Part shown: positions 1-13,300 of the stretch, piece by piece
How the letters are laid out: each line of letters begins with the position of its first letter
Numbering within the stretch: the stretch's first letter is position 1
From: Kalmusia sp. IMI 367209
Taxonomy: Eukaryota; Ascomycota; Dothideomycetes; Pleosporales; Didymosphaeriaceae
Assembly: GCA_027946365.1 (NCBI GenBank)
Contig: JAPEUQ010000003.1
Location: forward strand, 3,224,001-3,288,000
DNA length: 64,000 bases
Reading direction: 5' to 3'
Made by a program: the position numbers and the translations under genes
Notes under the pieces: generated by a model
Told to the model about the DNA's origin: nothing
Databases searched by the model: none
Seen by the model: only the letters and a program-made list of their open reading frames with translations

Positions 1-723
1 TCGCAATAACTGCCGAAATGTTAGCATGATGACAAATGTGCTAATCGCAGATGCGCCTAGTCTATGGAGTAGTGGCCCCACAATGTAGCCTCTGCAGTAT
101 TGATGAACGCCCCGTGAGGGGGAAACTGCAAAGGGATGTACCAGAGGGCGCGTCTCAACAATCGCAAACGTCACATATAACGCGAGAGCAAAGTTGCAAC
201 ACGAAGACTAACTCGATTATTCGCCTTAAGATATGCACGTTCATATATTCTCCTCTTTACGAGCATCCTAGAAGATAGGCGCAGGAAGGATCCGACACCC
301 CACATTTCCCCGCATTCGCCCCAGGAACCCCCATTCGCTTAGCGCCCGACGCCCCAATCGCGTGGCACGTCCCAAGTACGGTGGTTTTAATGCACTACTT
401 GTGTACAGCAAATCAGCATCGTCTGCTTGCCCTCCGATCGGTATCTCCCTTACTCGTTAACATCCCTGACAGACAAGGATATTTATCTTCAAAACCTGGT
501 CCGTTCTGGGCCGTGCCCCCACAGAAATAATTGTACATATGTAGAGGAACGTCTCCATCTGTCAGCCTTAGACATGATGCATTAATTCTTGTTGAACTCG
601 AGATTTATTAATGCCCGACCTTGAAAACACCTTAACCTAGATATTATCTGGAGCTGTACTACTTGTTATAAGACTCCTCGCACCTGCACTCGACGGAAAA
701 CTGCGCGGCTGGCCTGGGGCTCA
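1..723. other. Intergenic, upstream of MFS pump
   Basis: No convincing gene. A short open frame near 51-278 has no ATG-to-splice context and reads as non-coding. The part next to 724 is the presumed promoter and 5' leader of the TRI12-type transporter; I see no clear TATA box. Confidence 0.5.
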
Positions 724-2610
724 ATGCACAATATGGGAGAGATCGCTGACGAAAAAGATACTCGCAAGCCTGGAATCGAGGTCGAATCGAAGATTGCCCA
801 CGATGAAGGAGTTGATCTCCCTACTGGCTACTCAGATCCTCACAAAGCCGCTCTCGAAGACAATCCTGAACATGCGCAGAAATTGACCTTGCCTGTCATC
901 CTATCTGCTCTCTTTCTCGGCACCTCTTTCACCGGGCCCATCATGTTCGGGTTCATCTTGGTAACGCCTATCTTAGTGCAATTATCGCAGAAACTTGGAG
1001 GCGCGAACATTGATTTCTGGATTCCGTCTGGATGGGCCGCTGCAGCCGCCGTCGGCTTCTCGGTTGCTGGAAAGATATCTGACATCTTTGGAAGACGGCC
1101 TGTGATCCTTTTCGGCCAGCTGTTGACCATAGTTGGCGGTATCATAGCCTGTACAAGCAAGACAATGAATCAGCTGATTGCCGGAGAAGTCGTTCTGGGG
1201 GCTAGTATTGGTACAGTATCTGTCGCTTATGCTGGTATGGTCCCTGAATAATTCCTAATCGTCTATGCTTGTGCTGATGGATTATTGAGGCATCTCCGAG
1301 ATTTTGCCTAATAAATATCGAGGCATAGGTCTTGCATGGACAGAGTTCAATCTCGCTACCTGGGCCGTCCCTTCTACGATTCTTGCTAACGCCATGATAT
1401 CGAATGCGACTTGGCGCATTATGTTCTACCTCTGCATAGGCTATGGGGCCTTCAGTATGATCGGAACTTTCTTTGTCTACTTCCCTCCAAGTCACCCACG
1501 ACCAGATGGCAAAACGAAGTGGCAAGAATTTAAAGAGCTAGACTTTGTCGCTGCATTCTTGTTCGCCGCAGGGCTCGTGGTATTCCTTTACGGACTTAAC
1601 TCGGGCGGAAACACATATGCTTGGGGCGCCGCCGGAACAGTCGCGCCCTTGATACTCGGCCTTATCACCTTCTTGAGCGCTTTTGTCTACGATGCTTTCG
1701 TTCCAGAGGATCCGCTGTTTCCGTGGTATCTATTCAGAAGCTTCCGCGAGTTTTCGGCACTCATTGTTCTTGTGACAGTTGCAGGGATGGTTTTCTTCGC
1801 TGCATCGGCGCTGAACGCCCAAACAATCTTGTACTTGCATACTCCGGATTCCATCAAAATCGGGTTGTATTCGCTTCCTTCCGGGTGGGTATTATATTTG
1901 TGGGAAAACAGAAAGCACAAGCTAACGTCTACAGACTTGGGCAGCTCATAGGCGGGTGCCTCGTTCCTGCCCTCGTTCATTATATCAAGCATGTGCATTA
2001 CCAACTCACGTTCGCCGTCTTCATGCAGACTCTCTTCTTTGGCCTCGCAGCGCTCATTACACCTACAAATATTAATTGGCTAATGGCAGTGCAATTCCTC
2101 GCCATGTTCCCGTTTGGTTGGATTACACTCAATTGCTACACTACCGCTTCGCTAAATGTGCCTCAACGAGATCTTGGGGTGGCTATTGGTCTAATTGGCA
2201 CATTTAGATCAGTGGGTGGTTCAATCGGCTCAGTCATCTTTTCATCAATATTTGGCCAAACAGCAGAAAAAGAGGTGGCAAAGAGGATCGCGGCAACAGC
2301 GACCGCCGGAGGAGTGTCATCTTCAACTGTCGGTGAGCTGATAGAGGCTGTAGGGTTGACGCTCGTTGGCGTTCCTGGACAGGCTGCCAAACTGTCAGAG
2401 GTTCCCACAGAGGTCTTCGAATCGTGCACCCGAGCGGCTCGATACGCATATGCGTATGCTTTTCGCATCACCTGGCTTGCATCTATTCCGTTTGGGGTAC
2501 TCGCGCTCTTAGCTGCTATCGCTGTACGAGACCCTTCAAAGTACTTCACAAATCACGTCGAAATTCACCTTGAAAAGAAGAGCGGTGCCACAAATAAAGC
2601 GCATGAATGA
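724..2610 (+). CDS. MFS efflux transporter, TRI12/siderophore-transporter type (DHA2-like)
   Basis: A plasma-membrane or vesicular drug/siderophore/toxin:proton antiporter of the fungal TRI12 family is the best reading. Exons 724-1234, 1290-1884 and 1935-2610 join in frame to 593 residues, the usual TRI12 length. The first intron (donor GTATGG) removes a stop and joins AYAG to ISEILPNKYRG; the second uses GTGGGT. Visible motifs: a hydrophilic N-terminus of about 55 residues, then many membrane helices. GKISDIFGRRPV is the MFS loop 2-3 signature, and PNKYRGIGLAW is the loop after TM4-5 typical of the 14-helix TRI12 group. The substrate cannot be read from sequence. No biosynthetic gene cluster lies next to it, so a secondary-metabolite role is not supported by context. 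Confidence 0.88.
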
Positions 2611-2917
2611 TGAAAGGAGAAGATTTTGGCAATCATTAGGGTCACATGTACGATACTCGCGAAGCTGCGGGCAGACTCAGATACTGTTCACCTTCACCCT
2701 CCGCCTCGTAGCGCACCAGCATCTTATTGAATTGTCAAAGAATGCATATTTGGTCTATTGTTCAACTATGAGGTCATAGGTCGTTGTCTAGGTCACCGCT
2801 TCGCTTGAGGTCGAGCTGCGTCAGTTTCAACGTAGATTACCTAAGTACCTTGTTCGATCACACAACCTGACACTTTTCACTTAAAAACGGTCAACTGCCC
2901 TATATATTCCCTTGGGC
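2611..2917. other. Intergenic between MFS pump and Cys-rich gene
   Basis: Presumed 3' UTR of the MFS gene and promoter of the next. A TATATATT element at 2901-2908 sits only about 10 bp before the first ATG (2918). If it is a true TATA box, translation may start at the in-frame ATG at 2966 instead. Confidence 0.4.
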
Positions 2918-5447
2918 ATGAGCACAGCTCCGAGAATCTCAAAATCGCAGTACACCTATTGTCACATGCTGCGAGCTACGCTGCATCGTAAGTACAGAAC
3001 TTCCATCCAGGCTTCTCTACAATAGAGTCACGGACGACGACCAAGCGTGCAGATTGTTACAGAAAAGAAGGCGACCATCTGTCTGGTGTGCGAGAACGAA
3101 ACGCTACAGCTCGCAACAGAAGACGGCATCGTTCATTCTAAGTCCTACTGGGATACGATGATTTCGAATTTGATGGCGCGCAAGCCTGCTGTTGAGAGTA
3201 TTGTTGAGAATGACACCCCAGATACACCAGAGTACACTGCACCGCCGTCTACTCCATCGTCTTCGACCAACAATCTCCCCTCTCCGCCACCTTCGCCCAG
3301 CACTCTCATGTCCTCATGCTTGCTCTGCGCCCGCGATCTCGTCGACCGCTCCCCCATCGATGCGCTCCATCATCGCACTATCTGCTTCTTGAACTACCCA
3401 AACCAGGAATGTCCCATCTGCGACGTCCAGCTTTCCACATCTTCTGAGTTCCTCCAGAGCTCTCTGCTACACCTGCAGAAGTGTCAGAACGGCACGAAAG
3501 ATAGCTACATCTTCGTTGACACCAACGACTTTGAGACATTATACGCCAGCGTGTGTGGTCTCACCCAGATCCTCAATCAGTTTTACAAGCGCACTAAAGG
3601 GATACCGCAGAGGGATCATAAGATCATCAGGCAAAAGATTCAAAAGAAGAGGGACAGTGCCGACTTAGTTTACGAATGCGGGATGTCACCGCTGAGAAAG
3701 TGTATAACGGTGGGGGACGACGATACAATAGACTCGCGTATTATGGATGAAGTTGCTGGGGAGCTGGCAAGAAATACCTTTGCCATTGTTAAGATGGATA
3801 TTGACCCTTCCATCACCATCGACAATGTGAGTATCTGTTACATGCCTCGATTTCACAGCGTTTGTCCTTTCAACACTACCTTTTTAACCTCGCTTCTATG
3901 TTCGTTGTGTTCAGGCACATGTCCGTTTCAGCGGGCAGAATTTGACTCACTATGAAAACTGACTCTGTTTGCAGCTTCAAACGACGGCGACCCCCGTAGT
4001 CATTCCGCCTAGTACTAGCCCCAAGTCGGGTTTGACCACCCAAAACGAAACTGCAGGCCAGCCTGCTCTACCTGCTGTACCTTATTCAGCTGCTGAACCT
4101 GCTCAACCGGAAGCAACGGCAACGTTGACCGACCCTACAACGATGACTGCTTCCAGCATGCGAGTGCAAGTCAAGTGCCTCCTCTGTACTTCTGACTCTA
4201 CCCACACAAATTATGACGAGCTTGGGCACGACATCAAATGCACCAACTGGCGGCACGACATCTTCACCTGTCCAAAGTGCACTCAGAATATGCATGATTA
4301 CATCGTCACCGCTGACGCCCCGAAGACCACTACTAAGACCAACACAACCACTTTCCCTAGCATCATTCTGACTCCTGCCGATGCTCTGCCTTCTATTATA
4401 GACGCACCATCACCCTTGCTAAATAAGAAGTTCCTGTACGCGCCTAAGAAAAGCCGCCGCGGTCGAGTCGACCTCATCAAGTACAAGTGGATGCCCAACT
4501 GCTCAATTATGAAAGGAGAGAAAGCAAAACAGAAGGTACAAGAAGAGGCTCGAGCCCTGAGGAAAGGCAAGAAAAAAGGGAGTAGAAGCGAGTCCCAACA
4601 CGTGTCCACCAAGGCGAACATCAACCCACCTCCAGATCAGATCAAGAAAACGAACGTGGCGGTAGCGCCCGCAGCAGAGCCAAAGCAAAATCGGTCCTGC
4701 AAAATTATCGAGAAGGAGGGGAAGAATGCACTCGCGAACGGCGGGGTCAAAAATCGCCCCTGGTTTTCGGCCGCGGTGTGTGCTCTGAAGTTCACCACTT
4801 CCTCCGACCTCGACGACACTGATAAGCAATGTCGGCTTGTGCCAGTTTCGTCCTCACCGACTCGTTCCACGACATTCCCTGTGCCTACATCCAGCAGGAG
4901 GATAAACCCTTCCCCTGAAGAGGCGCATGATTGCAACTCTGTCTCCGAGAACCCACCGCAGTTCGGCATGCAAGGTCGATCTCGGATCTACTTTAGCAAG
5001 CCACACACCGAGACAAAACAAGCGACCACGATGCACCTTGCGAACAGCAGCCCTCGCAACAGCACGATGCCCTCGCAGTTAGTCTTTTGTTTCGGGCCCA
5101 CCACACCATCATCAGAGCAGGGACCACGATCGCCGGCAAACGGCGGCCCTAAGAATAGCCCCAAGCTATCGGCAGCAGTCTACCAGCTAGGCTTCACTAT
5201 GCCATCGCAGATCGATGCATCTGACGCAGCGCTTAACGGTGCTGCCTCGGCTTCTCACCTGCTGTCTTCGTCTTCGTCAAACACCCCACTCTCGACATGG
5301 TCCACCGTCTCTGCTGTCTCCACCGCATCTACATCTAGCAGGTTAGGCGATATCGTTCGCCTCCTGGATCCCCCACGCTTTTACACTCGGGAAACGAAAA
5401 TCATGGTCTTGGATTGGTTGGAGAGTGTGTCTCCGAGTCAGCATTGA
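2918..5447 (+). CDS. Cys-rich protein with two zinc-knuckle-like modules and long disordered tail
   Basis: I do not recognise the family. Exons 2918-2987, 3063-3826 and 3975-5447 join to 768 residues. The first exon is inferred: donor GTAAGT at 2988 and acceptor TTACAG give a phase-1 join, because the second exon has no ATG near its start. A first CxxC (CLVC) lies just after that junction. Two similar modules follow, each CLLC, then spaced His/Cys, then CPIC or CPKC, at about residues 108-163 and 347-377. They probably bind zinc. The rest is Pro/Ser/Thr-rich with basic stretches. A motif around ANGGxKNxPxxSAAV occurs twice (about residues 530-560 and 663-693), a degenerate internal duplication. 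Probably nuclear or nucleic-acid-linked, but that is a guess. Confidence 0.7.
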
Positions 5448-5986
5448 CTTAGGGGGCATGCGTCTCGCGGTAGTACTGCAGTGTCAATCTATATGCGGTC
5501 AATCTTGTATCAACCGTCCTGGGGTTACATGCTATAGATATTACTACCGGATTAAAACTGCAATAGCGCTATCTGTGTCATGGTGAGTGGTAGGGTTGGT
5601 TGTGTCATCAGTTTGAGCATTCACACAAACCCGGCGTGGAGGTTGGATGATACTTGGACAAAGGTTCTTGTGTCAATGTGTGATTGTATTGATGTTTCAG
5701 AGATGAGCATTTCATGTGGACGGTCATACAGGTAGACAACAGGAAATTCATTATTCCAGGGTTACAAATCGTTTGTTACGTTCCCCCAGCCCTAGATACA
5801 AGCGAAAAGGATTGATAAAGAACGAGCAACGAGATTTAAAGGAGATACAAAGAGATCCACCGCCATTGACCTGCAACGTGCTTCTAGGAAAGAAGGAAAT
5901 AAAGAACACCTAACTTCAAGCCCTAAACCAGCAGAAGCGACAGTATTGTGTGACCCCGCCCTTAGTCGCCCACGTCTAAGTGACGA
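5448..5986. other. Convergent 3' region
   Basis: Tail-to-tail spacer between the Cys-rich gene and the sulfate permease. It should hold both 3' UTRs. I see no gene or repeat in it. Confidence 0.5.
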
Positions 5987-8300
5987 TCAAACCTTCTCAG
6001 ACCCAACGACCATGACCTCATCGGGTTCATCTTCAGCACCTACATGGCGGTGTCTCACAGCTTCGGTAACAGACTTGTACACTGCGTTTCCCTTGGTCTC
6101 CTTGGTGTATTTCTCATTGCTGTTGAAGGCTTCGCCATCGTACAGCTCCCACCCGAAACGCGCGAATCGATCATGAACAGCTTCATGAAGGTTCGCGAAC
6201 CGAAGCTCTGCACGCTTACCTGCGTATCGCTCTAGGTCGGCCTTGAGGTCTTGCAGCGCAGTAAGACCAGTTGTGTCGATCGTAACGACCATACTCATGT
6301 CCATGATCACGACATGAATGGGCGACGGCTCATTTGTAATGCCAGCGCGCCTGCGCAACTGCTTTGCACGTCGCTCGCCAGCGGTGCTCCAGTTGCGCTG
6401 TGCACGGAGTACCTCAAAGGAGATGTTGGCACCGGATGAGTATGTCTGGATAGAGTCGAAGCACTGGCTTGTGATCGAGAAGGCATTGTAGAAGATGAGC
6501 GACTGGTGAGGCTTGAAGACCTGGATGTCGGTTGGCACATCTTTGAAGTCGACGGGCGGGTCGCGGTCTGCGACTGATGTAACGCGGCGCACGCGCGAGA
6601 ACGCCGAGTGTAGGATGTGGTAGACGAGTTGGAAGCCGACTGCCGTCCCGATACCGATCTCACTCGACTGGAAGAGTGTAAGCCAGAATGCGAGCATGGC
6701 AGCGAAGAAGTCAACGAAAGACGTCTTCCAGAAGTGCCAGAAGATCTTCGGTGGGGAGAGGATCGACCAGACAGCCGTGACAATGATAGCTGCAAGTGTG
6801 GCCTTGGGAATCCAGAAGAGAGCGGGACTGAGCTCGAAGATGGAGAGGACGACGACACCACCTGCGATGATGCCGTAGGCAGGGCTCTTGACTCCCGTGG
6901 CAGAGTTGATGGCTGTGCGGGACATGGCGCCACCCACGGTCATAGAGGAGAAGAAGCTATTGAAAAAGTTTGTCACGCCTAGGTAGACAAGTTCTTGTGC
7001 CGGGTCGATAACATATCCGTTCTTGCGAGCGAAGGCTTTGGCGATGGCGAGATGTTCGATAACACCAGCTAAGAAAGGTGCGACGGCGCGAGGGAACACT
7101 TTTGAAAAGAGTGCGGCTGGTGGCATTTTTGGGGAGTTGATGCCGTTTGACTATATGCAGTCAGTAGGATTCTTGTAGTGTGTCTAAAAGCGGCGTCTCC
7201 ACCAGGGGAAGACTTTGTGTGAAGCGGGTGGACTACTCTGAGGAATTAGATACGTACCTTGACTTTGCTCAACTCCCAGACTGGATCATCGTTCTCAAGA
7301 TCAATGTTTTTGTTGACTCCATAGGAGATTCCCGTGAAGAGCACAAGGATGATCGCACTGCGGGCGAGAGAAATGAACCAGATGGCCTTGTTCTGACTGC
7401 CCCACTTCTGTCCCATTTTTTGCAAAGCAACGAGAAGTACGATACCTCCTAAGCCTACACCAACAGTGGGCCCTTTAAAGTCCTACCCAGTGTTAGATGG
7501 ACGGACGCTCATTCTATACTCTCGCTACTTACTGGAATCTGTGCAAAGAGATCGTGAATGATAGTACCCGTGCCCGTTCCGACCTTGACGCCGAAGAGCG
7601 ACGGAATTTGTCCAAGCATAATCACAATACCAGCTGCTGAAATGAAGCCGTGGAGAACCGGAATAGAAACGAATTCGAGCAAAAATCCGAGTTTGAAGAG
7701 GCCGATGATCAAGCAGTAAACACCCACACACATGGCTACCATGGAAGCGATAGATTGTGCAGAGTAGCCCTCGCTTGTGTAGTCACGAACGATCTCCGCT
7801 GTCAGTAGGCCGAGTAGCGAGGTAGGGCCGGTAGACATATCTGAGCACATCGTTAGCATTGTCATACTGACGTTTCTGGGTGGCCATGCTATGTCAAAAG
7901 CTTCTGAACATCTGCATTCGTAGTACGCATCCCGAGGTAATCCATTGCTCAAAAATCTTGAGTGGGCTGTTCACTCACCTTTAGATGTGCCCATAAAGAA
8001 GTACAGAAAGTTAGGCAGCCAGCTGCTCATGAGTCCAAACTCTCCTGAGATTGTTGCAATCTTTGCGTAAGCCAAAGCTTGCGGGATGAGCATGACACCG
8101 ATGGTGATACCAGCTAGGGCGTCGTTGAGTAGCCATCGCGGGTTGTACTGCGGAGCCCAGTGGACTACTGGTACCTTATCAACGAGATAGTGGCCCGTTG
8201 CCCGAGGAAGCGCGCGAGCAGCTCTTGCACCATCTCGTCGAACTCGCTGGATGTTGTGGTCTTCAGCAACGAGCTGTTGGGTTCTACTGAAGAATCCCAT
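5987..8300 (-). CDS. Sulfate permease, SulP family with C-terminal STAS domain
   Basis: A proton-coupled sulfate (or related anion) transporter in the plasma membrane. Exons on the minus strand 8300-7979, 7840-7533, 7482-7258 and 7150-5987 join to 672 residues; donors GTGAGT, GTAAGT and GTACGT are strong and all phases agree. The SulP signature is clear: a short N-terminus, then LAGITIGVMLIPQALAYAKI, which covers the first membrane segment. Later segments include the GGAMSRTAINSATG stretch near TM8. After the last helix a cytosolic STAS domain (about residues 500-650) contains VVIMDMSMVVTIDTTGLTAL, the conserved STAS beta-strand/helix. The ATG at 8300 is the first methionine in frame. The length fits fungal SulP proteins. 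Sulfate is the common substrate, but molybdate or other anions cannot be excluded. Confidence 0.92.
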
Positions 8301-10917
8301 GGTGTTTCTCAACAATCAAGGCAAAATGATAGAGACAAAAGAGGGGTAGTGTGTAGAGACTACACCTAGGACAAAACCGAGATAAGTATACTGAAAAGAG
8401 TGGGACGAGTGGAGAAGACTTACTCGTCGACTTGGCTGCTGCAGACGAGGTCACAAGTGGCGTATTTAATCCTTTGGTATCCGCATTTAGACTAAACACT
8501 GGATGATGCATTAGTCTTCATCGATGATATACTGAAGACATCCGGGCCCACCTATCGAATAGAGGACGTGTGCCACACACCCTGATATCGCGCAAGTTCC
8601 ACAACGCTCTGTAACTTGACAAGGCTTCGGGGCGTGGTTTCGTTGAGGTCGCAGCGCGGCGAATGATCGTTGTAGCCGTTGGTGGAGAATTTCCTATTGC
8701 AGTGTTGTCGTCCAGTTCCAACGTGCCCAACGACTACCAGAAATAAAGGCAAATAAGTAAACGGGGCCAGTTTTGACTCCGAGCAGCGACTTACGAAACC
8801 GAGGCGGCTGGGCAGTCCTAGGCGTGGCTCTGAGCGGAGGGCTGTGGGTGGGATATTGAACCTAACCCGTCTGGTGTGAAAGACCAGGGGACCTGCAGGG
8901 GGGCCTGTGCGAGTGCAGATCGCTGATAGAGCAATAAAGCTTAAGGACAGCTGTGCAACATGGCCAAGCGCAGTATTCATGGTCCCGGGATTCTGACAGA
9001 ATCTTAGCATCTGGGGCTCCAAATCCGCTCGGAGTATATGGCTGCACCGCATCTGATGAAAACAGAAGCTCGTTCCTGACAGACCACGACTTGGATACCC
9101 CGCAACGCCGCACCAGCGACCAGCTGACGGAAGGAAGTGGTGGCTAGCAGGCTTCCCCGCTGCATTCAAGCGGGAAGGTAGGGAAGTGCACATAAGCTCG
9201 GGGCTAAGCTCCTGCCTAGTGATTGGCGCAGAGGACCCCTGTCGCTGTCGTCCCGGAACACCATCGGTTTAGAAACAACTGCCGCCGTCCTGTTTATAGG
9301 TACGGGTCAGTCCACTGAGGTCATAACTCTTCTAAACAAAGCGAACCGCTGCTGCTGCTGCGACCGTGCCTCTGATCGGAAGGCATCGTAGAGGGCCGGG
9401 AGGAAACACACCCGGGTCGCACCTAAAACGTTCCAAACCCTAAGTCCCATCTTTTACACGACTTTGTAGGAATCGGCATTGACGTGCACGTGGATGTGAC
9501 GGCAGAAACATGTACTGAACCGAGGCGGAATGCAGACGCATGGGAGCGGCGTGTGGCCCAGCAGAAGGGAAGCGACCCGCGAAGCGCACCAGATATAGAA
9601 TGTGATGGTTGTTGTTTGATATGTGCCATATCTCGGTGCCCACATTCGCGCCTAAACACCGTCTTGATTGGATTCGCAAAATGATAAGCAGAGGTGTGGT
9701 GCTTATCAAGATATGCAGTGTGCTTGCCAACCGGCCAGGACTAACGTTGTCCGTAAATTGCTTGCGCAAGCTTCCAGGGAGACATTTGACGAGCAAATTT
9801 TTCAAATTGGCCTTCGAGAATATACTGCTGCGTGAGTAGTGTCTGCGCGCGAGTGGCCGGGGAAGACTCACTTGGAACTTTAGCGACTTTTCGTGCTATG
9901 CTACTTGAATAAGGTCAGAACTAGCGGTCAGGCGCACTGCGCGAGGAGTGCACCTTTTAGGAACGTGGGTAATTTTCGTAGCGTGAAAGAAGCAACTGGT
10001 GCTACAAACTCCGGCTATCCTGGGATCAGATCTTGAACCAGCGGGCCGCAGTCAGGTACACTGAACCTAGCAAGGCCCTTAGACGTGATGGTGTAGCACA
10101 TGCATTATCTGCTGAGAATGGACAGGCTTGCGTCAGCGCCCATCCTCTACTACAGCAAGTTGTTAGAGTTCGGAACCTACGGCCGCGAAGATGAGATCAG
10201 CGAGTCCTTCAAGATCCTCACCAGCGAGCCGTTCTGGGAGGCTTTGAGCGAACCTCTCGATCTGGCTGGTAATAATTCGGGAAGAAAAACTGCGATCGGT
10301 CACGTATTTATACCACATGCTCTTGGTCATGACTGATCAGTCCCGTCGACTTTGACGCCTCATGAGCCTGCTTGACCAGGTGGGAGACGGGACAACCAAT
10401 GTCACGTGAGGGAAAGCTCAAGAAAGCCTGTGCTGGAGGGGGGCAACTTTAACCGGAACACGAGGTATATTGTGTATACATAACCAATGGTGGCTCGAGT
10501 GTAAAGAGATGGATCGTCGCTGGGATGCTTCGAACGTTTGTTTCACTCCTTCAGGTGCCATCAACCGGCCGGCAAACCCCCAGGCATTAAGGCGTTTAGA
10601 TGCGCTTCCGCGAACATGTAGAGTAGCCAGACATATACATGGTAAGAGCAATGAATTGATGGAAGAGTGAGAGGTGGCCGAAACGGGATGGGCTGGACAA
10701 AGAGTCAGGTTGGTGAGCGGATGGTCTGTGGTGAGTGGTGAGGTCACACAAGCTAGCATGTCTCGCCGCGGGATGCAGCGAACGTGCGTCCGCCTGCGTC
10801 CGCCTGCGTCCGCCAAGAAGCGGAGCACAGAAATTATTGAACCGCAGCAACGCGCACCAGCAGCACTACCAAGCAACGCATCTAGCCGTTCTTCTACTTC
10901 GCCTTCTGCTCCGCCAG
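8301..10917. other. Gene-poor 2.6-kb spacer between divergent genes
   Basis: The left end is promoter and leader of the sulfate permease, the right end promoter of the gene starting at 10918. Several open frames of 60-213 codons exist on both strands, but they overlap one another, lack splice logic and read as low-quality protein. A 78-codon ATG frame at 10100-10336 is the least implausible. A short GCT-type run lies near 9350. No RNA gene or mobile element was recognised. Confidence 0.5.
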
Positions 10918-13300
10918 ATGGCTAAGAAGAAGAAGAGTGCGCAGACTGACGCGCTGACAGACGCAACCCCTCCCGGCACCCCCCAACCGACCGCCAACGG
11001 CAACGGCCACGCGAAGAAGCCGCCGCCGGAACCCTCGACGTCGGCGCTTATCATCTGTCGCAACAAGTAGGTCTCAATCGAGGCACGTCGCCGGACTTCT
11101 TCAGGCTTCAACGGCATCGAATCGTGTCTGACCGTGGCAATGCAGGCATTGGCGCTACATTTCGTCCTTCCATGGTCCCTGGCTCCAGCTCCCGCCAGAG
11201 GTGCTCGAATCGCTAGCCCACAGCAACTACCTCTCCCCGCGCCCGCACCCCATTGACCCTGCTGTCTTCTACGACCTCGTCAAGATACGAAAGGCCGTCG
11301 ATGAGGCTACGAATCTTGCCGTGCGCGCAACCAGCGGTCTTACCTCAGCAGCGCTCAGCAACTCGTTGAATGCGGGCAATGGCATGCTTGGGAGCGCTGC
11401 GGCTCTGGGGATAGGGTATGGCGGGCACGGGGGGAATGCTAAGCTGAGCAGGGAGCGGAAGCACCGCATGCGCGAATTGGCAACGGCGAAGCTGAGCCAG
11501 GCATATCATCTGGATGAGATCGCGGCCAGTGTGGCGACGATGCAGTCGGCGTCGACGCTTGAGGATGTGGCGCAGTTTGTGTTGCAGAGGAATCCAAACG
11601 ACGCAGAGGCCAAGTACGTGCATTTTTTCCACGAGAAGATACCGTCGCGGATGATGGCGCAATGCACACCGTTGGATACCCTAAACGAGATAATAGCAGA
11701 GCGCCCGAGCGATGGCTCGCCGCTGCGGACGCGAGCACTGACGCGCATCTTCAAGGAAGACTACGTAAACTCGGCCAAGGATCTTTCAGAAGCATTGGCC
11801 GTGGCGCGCTACATGCTGGCACAGCACCGCGCAGGGAAGGACCAGCTAGTACTGGCCAAGACGATGCAGGAGCAATACGGGCGGGATTGGAGACAAGAGG
11901 TCAGGATCCCCGATGAAGACCAGCCCAATTCATTAGAAACGCAGCTCTTGTTCCACCGGGCGGGCGTCTACTTCACCATAGCCTGCCAGCACGTGCATGG
12001 CGCCTTGGATGGACTGAAAGAGGCGGAAGAAACCAAGGCCGCAAGTGAGGCCTCCGTGGCTGCAGGAGAGCCACCATACCCAGAGAGCTCCGAGGAAGCA
12101 GAAGGGAACCGCCGCCGTGCCGAAGCCCGCAAACAGGTTCGCACAAACGCAAAGCGCGCTCTGCGTGATTACACAGCTTTCCTGTCACATTTCGATTACA
12201 CGCCTGGCATATCTGCTGACGTTGCAGAAGAATTCTTGCGGCGCCTCGAAGGCTCAGCGAACAGCTCATTTCCCCAGGAAACATTTAGCAAACCTCTAAA
12301 CCGTCTGCTAGAGTCTTCTTCCACCACCGCCTCACCCATCTCCGAAGCTCTCGTTCCTCACCGTGGGCCTCGCGGTCATGATCGTGCCGCATGGCCTAAA
12401 CTTCCACCTCCAGAGATCTTCAAGGTTTCGCAACTTTTCGACTCTGCGCCCCCGGCATCGCTCCCTCCCTTTCCACCTTCTGTGCCCAGAGACCCTGCTG
12501 AATCCGCGGCCTCGGCTGCAGCAACTGCATTTGCAGACTCCCACGAGAGCATTACGTACCACCCGCTTCTTACGGACGCGCTGCACTCACTCCTCCTGTG
12601 TCACGCGCTCATCCAAACGCCACCCAAGGAACTGCAAAGACATGCACACAACGCAGCTCGGTTAGCTCGTGTCTGCGACGGTTACCCGATATTCCTTGCT
12701 GCACGCTCGCCTGCACGCGCAGACTGGATCGAAGTGCTGCGCCGCGCTGGGAACTGGATCGGTCTATCCATGTCTTGGGAGAAGCTATGTCGCCCTGCCC
12801 CGCTTCCTGGCCACGGCAAAAACGGCTCTTCCGACCCAACCAAGAACGAGCGCCAAGAGACCGAGACTCAGAAGCGGGAACGGCAGAAGCACGAGGCAAT
12901 CCTCGAAGCATTGGCAGACGAGCGGGTTGTCGATGAAGAATCGTTTCAACGCGCCGTCCGCGCACGCGAACGCCGTTTTCGAGAAGATGACGAGGCAGAA
13001 AAACGAGCAACAAACGGCAGTGGATCATCTATGGACTCTTCAGCGAACGGCAGCCCTGCCAGTCCCGTGCCCGCTCCTAAACGGTGGGCGCAGGACGATG
13101 GGCGAGAGTATCCTATCTCGACCGAGCGCGCAGAGGCGATTTCCCGCTGGGTGCGTGACGCTCCTCCAGTGACAGTGGGATCAGGGAAGAAGCGAAAGCC
13201 AAGGCTTAAAGGCAAGAAGACAAGTCTCTTGAAGAACGAAAGTACCGGCCTGGAAGGTAGCGTTGAAACGTTGAGCATCCACGAGGAGGAAGTGGAGTAG
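10918..13300 (+). CDS. Large conserved fungal protein of unknown function
   Basis: Exons 10918-11066 and 11146-13300 join through a phase-2 intron (donor GTAGGT, acceptor ATGCAG) to 767 residues. The join creates ICRNKHWRYISSFHGPWLQL, which reads as a conserved N-terminal block and supports the model. A Lys-rich, Pro-rich leader of about 40 residues precedes it. The middle is alpha-helical with TPR-like character (DLSEALAVARYMLAQHR and following helices), and the C-terminal third is charged, with a basic tail ending near KKRKPRLKGKK. Orthologues in other ascomycetes carry, as far as I recall, the name 'histidine kinase group protein'. I see no H-box, ATPase or receiver motif here, so that name should not be taken as function. 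Probably cytosolic or nuclear. Confidence 0.8.

Noticed and set aside
2918..2987. Doubt that the first exon of the Cys-rich gene is real
   Set aside because: Kept as the model because donor, acceptor and phase agree, although a TATA-like element close to the first ATG leaves the exact start open (2918 or 2966).
8552..9193. 213-codon minus-strand open frame
   Set aside because: No ATG-to-splice logic, poor composition, overlaps other frames in the promoter of the sulfate permease.
9440..9871. Minus-strand open frames of up to 143 codons
   Set aside because: Several frames compete, none shows domains or conserved-looking blocks.
10100..10336. 78-codon plus-strand frame with a real ATG
   Set aside because: Composition is acceptable but there is no signal, domain or context; too short to claim.
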